DNA of 64,000 nt from Bradyrhizobium diazoefficiens. Lineage in GTDB: Bacteria; Pseudomonadota; Alphaproteobacteria; Rhizobiales; Xanthobacteraceae. The stretch is taken from assembly GCF_016612535.1 (NCBI RefSeq), contig NZ_JAENXS010000001.1, positions 2,443,501 to 2,507,500 of the forward strand, in the 5' to 3' direction. A program made the translations under genes and the position numbers. This document shows, in pieces, positions 9,711 to 17,145 of this stretch. Position 1 is the first letter of the stretch; the number at the start of each line of letters is the position of its first letter. The notes beneath the pieces were generated by a model. It saw only the letters and a list, made by a program, of their open reading frames with translations. It did no database searches and was not told the DNA's origin.

Positions 9711-10847
9711 ATGGCAACGGACGAACTGGTCGCGACGACAGGCATCGCGCAGCACGGCGCGAGCCGGCTGCCGTCGGTGGACCTCGACAGTTTCAACATC
9801 GAGATCAAGGACGAGGACGGCTTTCTCGGCGACCGCGCCAGCAAGGGCGCATTCCGCGAGATTCTCGAGCGCTGGCGCAAGCCGTTGCGCAAATCCGGCG
9901 AGGATCCGTTCGGGAAGGAGGACACGGACAAGATCAGCAAGAAGACGTTGGACGACATCCTGGTCGGCGACGACACCGAGGCCTCGGCGGTGGTGCACAG
10001 CGCGATCGAGGAGTTCGCCCAGGAGCTTGCCCATGTCACGCGCCGTTTCCTCAAGACCAAGGCCTGGGCCAAGACCGAGCGCATTGTGGTCGGCGGCGGA
10101 TTTCGCGATTCAAGGCTTGGCGAGCTCGCGATCGCGCGCGCCGAGATCATCCTGAAATCGGAGGATTTCAAGGTCGACATGCAGCCGATCCGCCATCATC
10201 CGGACGAGGCTGCCCTGATCGGCGCGCTGCACTTGGCGCCCTCCTGGATTTTCGAGGCTTACGACAGCATTCTCGCCGTCGACATCGGCGGCACCAACAT
10301 CCGCTGCGGCGTGGTCGAGACCCGCTGGAAGAAGGCGGACGACCTCTCCAAGGCCTGCGTGTGGAAATCCGAGCTGTGGCGCCATGCCGACGACGAGCCG
10401 ACCCGCGAGGGCGCGGTGAAGCGCCTCACAAAAATGCTGAAAGGATTGATTACGCTGGCCGATGCCGAAGGCCTCAAGCTCGCGCCCTTCATCGGCATCG
10501 CCTGTCCCGGCGTGATCAACGCGGACGGCTCCATCGAAAAAGGCGCGCAGAACCTGCCGGGCAATTGGGAGAGCAGCAAGTTCAACCTGCCGGCGAGCCT
10601 GATCGAAGGCATTCCTGAGATCGGCGAGCACGACACCGCGATCCTCATGCACAATGACGGCGTGGTGCAGGGCCTCTCGGAAGTGCCGTTCATGCAGGAT
10701 ATCGAGCGCTGGGGCGTGCTCACCATCGGCACCGGACTTGGCAACGCGCGCTTCACCAACCGCCGCAAGAACGGCGGCAACGGGAAAGACAAGGACCGGG
10801 ATTCTACCGAGAACGGCAAGAAAAAGGGCAAGAACGACAAGGAGTAA
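9711..10847 (+). CDS. ROK/ASKHA-family sugar kinase-like protein with permuted domain order
   Basis: 378 residues. The phosphate-binding motif of ROK proteins, ILAVDIGGTNIRCGVVE, is at residues 187-203 instead of the N-terminus. HNDGVVQGLSE (314-324) and the second phosphate motif LTIGTGLGNA (337-346) follow, and the protein then ends in a Lys/Asn/Asp-rich tail. The segment normally found at the C-terminus, IVVGGGF with a downstream EAALIGALHLAP, is instead at 125-177. The zinc-binding CxCGxxGC motif of classical ROK members is absent. It may be a glucokinase-like enzyme or a regulator; there is no HTH. The gene stands alone, divergent from rplU. Start 9711 is preferred over 9675 because the family-like part begins later and the 9711 ATG follows GACGGGCAAGGG. 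Confidence 0.78.
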   Translation: MATDELVATTGIAQHGASRLPSVDLDSFNIEIKDEDGFLGDRASKGAFREILERWRKPLRKSGEDPFGKEDTDKISKKTLDDILVGDDTEASAVVHSAIEEFAQELAHVTRRFLKTKAWAKTERIVVGGGFRDSRLGELAIARAEIILKSEDFKVDMQPIRHHPDEAALIGALHLAPSWIFEAYDSILAVDIGGTNIRCGVVETRWKKADDLSKACVWKSELWRHADDEPTREGAVKRLTKMLKGLITLADAEGLKLAPFIGIACPGVINADGSIEKGAQNLPGNWESSKFNLPASLIEGIPEIGEHDTAILMHNDGVVQGLSEVPFMQDIERWGVLTIGTGLGNARFTNRRKNGGNGKDKDRDSTENGKKKGKNDKE

Positions 10848-11102
10848 CCTTGACTGGTTAGGTTAAGGGACGGATTGCGTTGCGGGGAAGCCGCCGCACG
10901 CTACGGTCGAATCGTCGCCTCACGCAGGCCTGCGAAGCCGCCCTTCCTGGCCAGCATTTCGATGAGCGGCACGGGACCGCCAGTGTTTACCGCGTCTGGC
11001 GGTCCCACCCCTCTTTCAAAGCATGTTGGGATGAGACTGAACACCTGCCCCGATGCAGGTTCGTCCAGATATGGGTTCACGAGGATTGTCCGCGGGCTTG
11101 CT

Positions 11103-11270
11103 CGGCCTCTCCCGCTTGCGGGAGAGGCCGACGCGCCCCGGGCGATGCGAAGCATCGTCCCGCGCGCGGCGGGTGAGGGCTCTCGCCACGCAGGGACATC
11201 CTCGGCAATCCTCGACGTCGACGCGGAGACACCTCCACCCCAGCCCACCCCCGCAAGCGGGAGAGGGAGC
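11103..11270. repeat. Palindromic repeat (CCTCTCCCGC-TTGCGGGAGAGG type)
   Basis: It starts with a perfect hairpin, CCTCTCCCGC-TT-GCGGGAGAGG, then GCGATGC-GAA-GCATCGT, and ends with CCCGCAAGCGGGAGAGGG. It is a diverged relative of the elements at 3210-3358 and 63598-63727. Confidence 0.75.
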
Positions 11271-11291
11271 CCAATGCCGATGCCGCTTAGT

Positions 11292-11334
11292 CTCATCCTG
11301 AGGAGACCGCGGAGCGGTCGTCTCGAAGGACGAG
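11292..11334. repeat. Short palindromic repeat (CTCATCCTGAGGAG type)
   Basis: An imperfect inverted repeat runs from CTCATCCTGAGGAGACCGC to GCGGTCGTCTCGAAGGACGAG around a central GGA. I know this sequence type as a frequent dispersed element in Bradyrhizobium; that is recollection, not a search. Confidence 0.7.
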
Positions 11335-11631
11335 GCGCGCGCTCAGACCGCAGATGCGATTGCTCAGCCCCTTAGGGGGTGCCGAGTGACCAGATGATTC
11401 GGCCGCCAGCGCCGACCGGCGGCGTCACATCGAACCAAACCGAAGCGATCTCCGAAGGAAACGGCGCAGACTCCCCCCGAAATCAGCCATCGACGCCGCC
11501 GCAGCCGCAACATCCCCGTTGCCAAACCGAAAACGGACCCGATTTTCGTCCGGCGCGCCTTGTCTGGCCCGCCATCCTCGCCTATTAACGCCCCCAACCA
11601 CAGGGGCCCTGCTCCTAATATGGCGCCTTCA

Positions 11632-11721
11632 GGAGAGGTGGCAGAGTGGTTGAATGCACCGCACTCGAAATGCGGCATAGGTGCAAGCCTATCGGGGGTT
11701 CGAATCCCTCCCTCTCCGCCA
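11632..11721 (+). tRNA. tRNA-Ser, anticodon CGA
   Basis: 90 bases including an encoded CCA. The acceptor stem GGAGAGG pairs with CCTCTCC at 11711-11717, then G and CCA. The T arm has GGTTCGAATCC. The long variable arm between the anticodon and T stems is that of a class II tRNA. The anticodon CGA is at 11666-11668, flanked by CACT and AATG. It marks the left edge of an accessory block; no integrase gene or second copy of the tRNA 3' end was seen nearby. Confidence 0.96.
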
Positions 11722-11881
11722 TGATTCTTCCGGACTAGTTGATTTCATTGCAATATCCAGTTTTGCGTTCTTGGCCATCCCAGGTTGGTTCCTAACCTGA
11801 GTGAAACTGTCCGTGTTTGGTCTAGTTCGATGGACTCAATCTACGATCGAAAATAATATGCCCTGCTCAGCGGGGGGCTGA

Positions 11882-12901
11882 ATGATGAAGATCACAATTC
11901 TGCGCGTTCGCAATCTTGCATTCGCTGTCGCCTTGTCGTCCATCGTTCCGTCGGCCCTTTCGGCAGCGACCTTCAAGAGCGTCGCGACGAAGGACGGCAA
12001 GACTATTATTCTTCTGTCGGGAGAAATCAGCGAGGGTGACGCCGACACTCTTAAGGCTGCGATCAAAAGCGCTAACGATGTCGGAAAGCTAGTCTCGGGA
12101 GTCCGATTGAATTCGCCAGGCGGGAATCTCTTAGAGAGCCTCAAACTTGCTGATGTGGTGCGTTTCGCAAAGGTGGCCACTAACGTTGCAGGAAATGCAA
12201 TCTGTGCTTCGGCATGTTTTCTTGTCTACGCAGCTGGCGCTACCAAATTTGCGAACTACACGGCGCAAGTCGGCGTGCATGGCGCCTCAGACAAGCAAGG
12301 CGATGAAACGACGGCCTCAAATGCCGCCACTGTTTCCATGGCCCGGGCGGCAAAAGACCTAGGTGTACCCCCGGCGATTATAGGTCGAATGGTCGTTACG
12401 CCGCCGAACGCGATGGTGTGGCTTACTCCTCAGGATTTGCAGTCGATGGGGACGACCATGATCGGAAAGCCGGCTCAAACGCCCGTTTCCCCAACAGCGA
12501 CAGCCACAGCTGAATCTTCGGTCGTACCCAAGCAGACCCAGCCGGATGAGCCAACGCAGTTGCAGCCACAGACCAAAAGTGCATCACAGCCTTCATGGCC
12601 AGAGTTCTTGGACAAGGTCATCAAGCGGTCAGCTGATCAAAACAATGGTAAGCCGTACTACACCCGCGGATGCCAGCCGGAATTCAAAACATGCTACGAT
12701 GCTGTCACGGTCGTGGCGAGTGATGGCAAGCTGAGTATGGTGAAAGTCACCAAGGATATGAAAGACAAGATTATCCGCCGGGAAATCTGCTCGTTTAATA
12801 CTTCCGCCGATATTCGGACTTGTTACGATTGGGATGACGGGACCACTCATCGCGATATGAAAGATTCCAACGGTAACTGGTACAAAATTGCAGATGAATA
12901 G
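11882..12901 (+). CDS. Secreted ClpP/crotonase-fold protein (COG3904-like)
   Basis: 339 residues. Residues 1-28 form a Sec signal peptide ending ALSA. The next 170 residues have the layout of periplasmic ClpP-like proteins: VRLNSPGGNLLESLKLADVV, then ICASACFLVYAAG with a serine in the nucleophile position, then VGVHGA with a candidate catalytic histidine. A Thr/Pro/Gln-rich linker (about 200-240) leads to a separate C-terminal domain with CQPEFKTCYD and DIRTCYDW, whose paired cysteines may form disulfides. Target unknown. Codon use is visibly less GC-biased than in flanking genes, which fits acquisition next to the tRNA. Confidence 0.72.
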   Translation: MMKITILRVRNLAFAVALSSIVPSALSAATFKSVATKDGKTIILLSGEISEGDADTLKAAIKSANDVGKLVSGVRLNSPGGNLLESLKLADVVRFAKVATNVAGNAICASACFLVYAAGATKFANYTAQVGVHGASDKQGDETTASNAATVSMARAAKDLGVPPAIIGRMVVTPPNAMVWLTPQDLQSMGTTMIGKPAQTPVSPTATATAESSVVPKQTQPDEPTQLQPQTKSASQPSWPEFLDKVIKRSADQNNGKPYYTRGCQPEFKTCYDAVTVVASDGKLSMVKVTKDMKDKIIRREICSFNTSADIRTCYDWDDGTTHRDMKDSNGNWYKIADE

Positions 12902-13080
12902 CATTGGCGCGGTGACTTGGATTTCAAGCAGAAGGCTGACGTTGCGTCGGAAGAAGCTTGGTTTTGTGTGGATTCTAGTCTGAGAAGAGGCCCCGTCAGC
13001 CTTGCTGAGCTCAAACGAAACGCTCATCACAGTGCCGTACGCGGAGAAACGTGCGGCTGTAGGTTGGGGGACTAATTTTT

Positions 13081-13530
13081 ATGCGTGTTTTAAGAGTCTG
13101 CGCGCTTAGCGTTGCATTGGCTGGTTGTGCAATTCAGCGCTCGCAAGTCGCTCAGGAAGCAAAAGCCTCGATAGTCGGCATGACCAAGGAGCAGTTTTTT
13201 ACTTGCATGGGGCCAGCCGCATCAAAAGCTGCCGAGGGGGCAACAGAGATTTGGTCGTATCCATCTGGGAACGGTTACCGATCAACGACAGTGGTTGCGG
13301 GCACTGATGGCAATTTCAACGCAACGCGTTCAGGCAACAACGTGTCAGGGGCGGTCAACACGTTCGGCTCTGCAACCGGCGTTAGCACCGCGCGTTTCTG
13401 CACAGTTAATATCGTCATTCAGGGCGGAGTTGTTAGCCAAGTCAACTATTCCGGGCCGACTGGCGGGCTTCTAACCGGCGGTGAGCAGTGTGCGTACGCA
13501 GTTGAAGCTTGCGCGAAAAAGCAGGGATGA
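13081..13530 (+). CDS. Small lipoprotein
   Basis: 149 residues. The N-terminus MRVLRVCALSVALAGC is a lipoprotein signal with lipobox LAGC, so the mature protein would begin at Cys16. The next part, IVGMTKEQFFTCMGPAA, resembles the SmpA/BamE-like repeat of small outer-membrane lipoproteins (a turn-rich GMTK segment), followed by a Gly/Asn/Ser-rich middle. Function unknown. It lies 179 bases after the ClpP-fold gene on the same strand and shares its lower GC. Confidence 0.7.
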   Translation: MRVLRVCALSVALAGCAIQRSQVAQEAKASIVGMTKEQFFTCMGPAASKAAEGATEIWSYPSGNGYRSTTVVAGTDGNFNATRSGNNVSGAVNTFGSATGVSTARFCTVNIVIQGGVVSQVNYSGPTGGLLTGGEQCAYAVEACAKKQG

Positions 13531-13752
13531 CCGGATGCTACCAATAGCTTCCAAACTCCTCAGGTGGGTTTTTCCGCGTACGGTGACATCGCACTAAACG
13601 ATGCGACGCGCCCGATCGTGAGCACGTTTGAACTTGGCATGTGGCCACATTAATCAAAGGGAGATATCGATCTGCGTCACGATCGCGGGTCGCTGAAATC
13701 GCACGGGACAAGGACACATGATTTAGCTAAGATTTAGCTCAGAGTAAGGTCC

Positions 13753-13983
13753 ATGAAAACAGTCGCAATCCACACCGCAAAGACGACCCTGTCGCAACTT
13801 CTGGCGCGTGTTGAAGCTGGCGAGGAAATTGTCCTTGCTCGGGGCAAGCAGCCGATCGCCAAATTGGTGCCTTTCCATCCGCCATCGGTAAAGCGCAAGT
13901 TCGGCGCGTTGCACGGCATCGTCGGTGTTGGGCCTGAATTCTTCGAGCCCCTGTCCGAGCAGGAATTGGCGGCCTGGGAGTAG
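13753..13983 (+). CDS. Phd/YefM-type antitoxin
   Basis: 76 residues. MKTVAIHTAKTTLSQLLARVEAGEEIVLARGKQPIAKLVP is the standard Phd/YefM DNA-binding fold. The acidic tail (PEFFEPLSEQELAAWE) would cover the toxin active site. Its stop codon is 4 bases before the PIN toxin start. Such antitoxins usually repress their own operon. Confidence 0.88.
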   Translation: MKTVAIHTAKTTLSQLLARVEAGEEIVLARGKQPIAKLVPFHPPSVKRKFGALHGIVGVGPEFFEPLSEQELAAWE

Positions 13984-13987
13984 CGGC

Positions 13988-14374
13988 ATGCAGTTGCTGC
14001 TGGATGCGCACGCCCTTCTCTGGTGGCTTTCCGGCGATGACGCGCTGTCCGCTGCGGCTCGATCGGCAATAGCGGATGAGAGCAACGGCATTTTCATCAG
14101 TGCTGCTTCTGCTTGGGAAATATCGGCGAAGCACCGGATCGGCAAATTGCCCGGCGTTGCCGCCATTGTTGCGGATATCGAGGGCGCGATCGCCGATCAG
14201 GGCTTCGCTGGCTTGCCGATCAGCCTTCGGCATGGGCAAGCGGCGGGCACCTTGCCCGGCCCTCACCGCGACCCATTCGACCGGATGCTGATCGCTCAGG
14301 CGATGCTGGAAAATCTCGTGCTTGTCTCCAATGAGCAAGCCTTCGACGCCTATGGCGTCGGAAGACTGTGGTGA
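13988..14374 (+). CDS. PIN-domain toxin (type II, VapC-like)
   Basis: 128 residues. The PIN fold acidic residues are visible at D6 (LLLDAHALLWW), E44 (SAWEISAKHRIGKL) and D95/D98 (RDPFDRMLIAQA). These toxins are Mg-dependent RNases. It is paired with the upstream Phd-like antitoxin. An earlier ATG at 13925 in the same frame overlaps the antitoxin and is not used. Confidence 0.88.
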   Translation: MQLLLDAHALLWWLSGDDALSAAARSAIADESNGIFISAASAWEISAKHRIGKLPGVAAIVADIEGAIADQGFAGLPISLRHGQAAGTLPGPHRDPFDRMLIAQAMLENLVLVSNEQAFDAYGVGRLW

Positions 14375-14426
14375 GGCACGCGGTCATCGCTACGACTGTC
14401 TGCGCGACGACACGCTCCGGTCCACA

Positions 14427-14861
14427 CTACGATCGATCGCCATCTCTTCCGCCCCTAAACGGATTGATCACCTTCGCACCCAGCCCCGCAACATCGCGAT
14501 CGTTGCGCGTCACCAGCGTCAAATCATACGTCAACGCGGTCGCCGCGAGCAGGCCGTCGATGACCGGAACGGATCTGATGGCGCTCATGCGACCCCATTG
14601 ATCGGACACGGCGTTGTCGATACCGAGCACGCGTCCATCGAATGCGGCCTCGACCTCCCGCAACCAGCGTTCGAGCGCCGCCGCCTTGCCCGCATCTCGT
14701 GGGCGCGCAAGTTCAACGCCCTTTCGTATTTCACCGAGGACGAGCGTGCTCAGGAAGATATCAACGTCAGCGATTGATGCATACCAGGCGGACACGTGGG
14801 TGTCGCAACGCGCGCCCTTCCGGATCTCGGAGATGATGGTGGTATCGATCAGGTAACTCAC
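14427..14861 (-). CDS. PIN-domain toxin (FitB/VapC-like)
   Basis: 144 residues. MSYLIDTTIISEIRKG gives the first acidic residue, LSTLVLGEIRKGVEL the conserved Glu, and PVIDGLLAATALTYDLTLVTRND the remaining aspartates of the PIN active site. It is the FitB-like subclass, different from the neighbouring toxin at 13988. Its start overlaps the stop of the upstream antitoxin gene by 4 bases (ATGA), so the two are translationally coupled. It converges on the first TA pair. Confidence 0.88.
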   Translation of the reverse strand: MSYLIDTTIISEIRKGARCDTHVSAWYASIADVDIFLSTLVLGEIRKGVELARPRDAGKAAALERWLREVEAAFDGRVLGIDNAVSDQWGRMSAIRSVPVIDGLLAATALTYDLTLVTRNDRDVAGLGAKVINPFRGGRDGDRS

Positions 14862-15142
14862 AGGTCGACGTCGCGTCCCGGATCAGGGCTGCGATCGAGG
14901 TCGATCCCGTCGAGCGGCGCGGACGCGAGCAGCGCCTTCAGGCTGACATGGGACGGCTCGGCAAAGCGCTGGCGAAGCAGCGCACGTGCCTCCGTCCGGC
15001 GCACGGGATCGGACAAGGCCGAAGCAACCCGTCGAACCAGGCTCGCATCTTCCTTGCGGACATTGACCTCGACCCGCACGAAGCCTTGGCGCTCCCGACG
15101 TGCGCGGTGGCTGGCGACGGGGGATTTCGTTTTCCTGGTCAT
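14858..15142 (-). CDS. Probable antitoxin of the FitB-like pair
   Basis: 94 residues, strongly basic N-terminus (MTRKTKSPVASHRARRERQ) followed by FVRVEVNVRKEDASLVRRVASALSD. The latter could be a ribbon-helix-helix-like DNA-binding segment, and an acidic C-terminal tail (DGIDLDRSPDPGRDVDL) could bind the toxin. I do not recognise a named family; the role is inferred from the ATGA overlap with the PIN gene and from the palindrome just upstream. A DNA-binding role is likely but unproven. Confidence 0.7.
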   Translation of the reverse strand: MTRKTKSPVASHRARRERQGFVRVEVNVRKEDASLVRRVASALSDPVRRTEARALLRQRFAEPSHVSLKALLASAPLDGIDLDRSPDPGRDVDL

Positions 15143-15153
15143 CCTCTATTCCC

Positions 15154-15177
15154 ATTTCCGGAAATATTACCGGAAAT
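15154..15177 (-). promoter_or_regulatory. Operator palindrome of the FitB-like toxin-antitoxin operon
   Basis: ATTTCCGG, 8 bases, CCGGAAAT: perfect 8-bp arms centred about 24 bases upstream of the antitoxin ATG. The left arm also forms TTTCCGGAAA by itself. This is the expected place for autorepression by the antitoxin-toxin complex. Confidence 0.7.
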
Positions 15178-15417
15178 CGCTCCGAAGGCAAGCGACGGTG
15201 TCGGCCATGAGAGCATTGTGAGGCGGACAGGGCTCATCATCCTCCGGCGTCCGCCGCGAGCGGCATTTCTCCCAGCGCATCAGGCAGTTCGCTGGATGCG
15301 ACGGGCGTCGCGCCGGTCATGACCGGCTACTGTGCATGGGGTTGTTTTCGCCTTTTTCTTGTCCGGTCACGGAAGCGCCGCCCGGGTGGCGCCCGATCTC
15401 GTCATGCGTCCGGTCGC

Positions 15418-16632
15418 TCACCCCTGTTCCATCACCGTCCGCGTCAGCGCGCTTCGCGCAAATTTCTTCAGCGGCATCGGCTTGCCGAACAAATAGCCCT
15501 GCACGAGGTCGAAGCCGAGTTCGGTGACGGCCATCAGGTCGCCGCGGCTTTCGACGCCTTCGGCCACCGTGCGCGCGCCGTAGCCCCGTGCGAGCTCGAC
15601 GATGTGACGACACACCGTCCGCTTCAGCCGGTCATTGCCGCAGCCGGTGACGAATTGCCGGTCGGCCTTCAGCTCCATGAACGGGATTTTGTCCAGGCCC
15701 ATCAGGTCCGGCCAGTTGGCGCCGAGATTGTCGACCGACAGGCCGATATTGTGGAAGCGCATTTCGCGCGCGACCTCGGTGAGGAATGCGAGATCGTGGA
15801 TCGCCTCGTCGCTCGCGATCTCGATCGTCAGTCCGCCGAAGGCCGGATGCGTCGGCATCCGACGGCAGAGATCGCGCACGGCCTGCGGCTCCTTCAGATA
15901 AGGCGCGGGCAGGTTGATCGACAGATCGACCGCGCTTTGTCGCTCGAGGAGGTAGTGCCAGTCCTGCAGGGCGCGCTCGATCACGAAGTCCGAGAGCTCG
16001 CGGAAATGCGGATCGTGCGGCTCGGGGATGAAATAGGCCGGCGGCACCACGCCCCAGGTCGGATGCCGCATCCGCACCAGAGCCTCGGCGCCGCGGCGGA
16101 CCAGCGAGCGTGCGTCGATCTTCGACTGGTACCAGAGCTCGAGCCAGCCCGCATGCAGGGCCTCGCCGACATGCACGGCAGGGCTCGGCGCGGGCTCGTC
16201 CGGCAGCAGCGTCGCGACGCGCTCGCGCAGCGTTTCCGCGGCAAAGGGCGTAGTGAGCGGCGGCAGCATCGCAAGCCCGTATTCCTCGCCGACCTGCCGC
16301 ACCGCCTTGACGATGATCGAGTCGCGGGCGCCGACCGGGAGCACCTTGCCGTCGAAGGCCTCGCGCACCAGGATCTCCAGAAACCGCCCCGGCTCGATGC
16401 CATCGGCGGCGATGCCGAGCAGGATCAGGTCCGGCAGCTCGCCGGCGAGCACCGCCTGCAGCTCGTCCGCGCTGGCGCATTCGCTGGTGACGAAGCCGAG
16501 ATCCTCGAGCACCTCGCTCATGAACGCGCGCAGATGGCGCTTGCTGTCGGCCACGCAAGCGCGCGGCATCACCTTCCGCCGTCCGAAGGTCCTTGGCCTC
16601 CGTCCGGCGAGCTCACCGATCCCATCGTCCAT
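15418..16632 (-). CDS. EAL-domain protein with degenerate receiver, probably catalytically weak
   Basis: 404 residues. Residues 24-145 have receiver-like spacing (CVADSKRHLRAFMSEVLEDLG, PDLILLGI) but a Gly stands where the phospho-acceptor Asp is expected. Residues 155-400 are an EAL domain: the EAL motif is kept at 183-185 (GAEALVRMRHP), as is AEGVES near 358. The DDFGTG motif, however, reads VDNLGANW at 300-307, replacing the second metal-binding Asp by Asn. The Lys of KIDR is kept as ELKADR. So c-di-GMP binding is possible while hydrolysis is doubtful. It stands alone on the minus strand; an alternative start is 16569. Confidence 0.82.
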   Translation of the reverse strand: MDDGIGELAGRRPRTFGRRKVMPRACVADSKRHLRAFMSEVLEDLGFVTSECASADELQAVLAGELPDLILLGIAADGIEPGRFLEILVREAFDGKVLPVGARDSIIVKAVRQVGEEYGLAMLPPLTTPFAAETLRERVATLLPDEPAPSPAVHVGEALHAGWLELWYQSKIDARSLVRRGAEALVRMRHPTWGVVPPAYFIPEPHDPHFRELSDFVIERALQDWHYLLERQSAVDLSINLPAPYLKEPQAVRDLCRRMPTHPAFGGLTIEIASDEAIHDLAFLTEVAREMRFHNIGLSVDNLGANWPDLMGLDKIPFMELKADRQFVTGCGNDRLKRTVCRHIVELARGYGARTVAEGVESRGDLMAVTELGFDLVQGYLFGKPMPLKKFARSALTRTVMEQG

Positions 16633-17145
16633 CGCAAACCACTCCCGTTCCGTGACGGTGTGTTAGCGCTGCGGACGGGCTTCAAATATGGAGAGCTTCA
16701 GCGCGATTGTTGGATTGTCCGGGTAACGTTAAAGCCCCCATCATTTGTAAAATTGTCCGGATCGTCTTGGCGAAGTGTTTACATCTGCCCGCACGTCGCG
16801 CGTGGGCTTCGCGGCAATCTCGGGAGATTTCGTCAGGACGCGGCGGGGGGCATGCATGCGGTCGGTGTCCCGCAATTGGACGAAGCTGTTTGCGCTTCGC
16901 CCAATTGAATAACGCCTGTGTCAATTCGTCGTGGCTTTGTCATGCCCGGACACTGGGCGGGCGAGTGTGAAGCACCTCACATGCGTATTGCTGCAGCTGC
17001 GCTATTGGACTGTGTAGCCGGTGGTGGGCTGTCAGGGATTGCAGCTATGACGACGCGGCGGATGATCTATTGGTGGTTCAGGTTCGTGATGTCAGGGCGA
17101 TTTCTCGATCGCTTCCTGAGCCTGCCGCACACACCCGAATAAGAA
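16633..17145. other. Intergenic region, no confident gene
   Basis: 513 bases upstream of the EAL gene. A plus-strand open stretch from ATG 16981 to 17142 would encode 53 residues (ending RFLDRFLSLPHTPE) but has no ribosome-binding site and no recognisable relative. I see no repeat or RNA gene here. Confidence 0.4.

Larger units (their letters stand above)
10848..11631. other. Non-coding stretch with repeats and a possible gene remnant
   Basis: 784 bases between the ROK gene and the tRNA. No convincing intact gene is seen. Two palindromic repeats occupy 11103-11270 and 11292-11334. On the minus strand 10901 to about 11100 an open stretch encodes phrases such as NPYLDEPASGQVF and GGPVPLIEMLARKGGFAG. 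This could be the tail of a degraded gene, but I do not recognise it. The part 11378-11630 shows nothing further. Confidence 0.5.

Noticed and set aside
10901..11296. A 131-codon minus-strand gene
   Set aside because: Its first half is the translation of palindromic repeats. Only the last part looks protein-like, so at best it is a remnant.
12902..13080. Search for an integrase or attachment repeat after the tRNA-Ser islet genes
   Set aside because: No stretch repeating the tRNA 3' end (GGTTCGAATCCCTCC) was found up to 15.4 kb and no recombinase motifs were seen.
16981..17142. Small gene of 53 codons upstream of the hypothetical protein gene
   Set aside because: No ribosome-binding site, no conserved features, and it reads through a region likely to contain control sequence.
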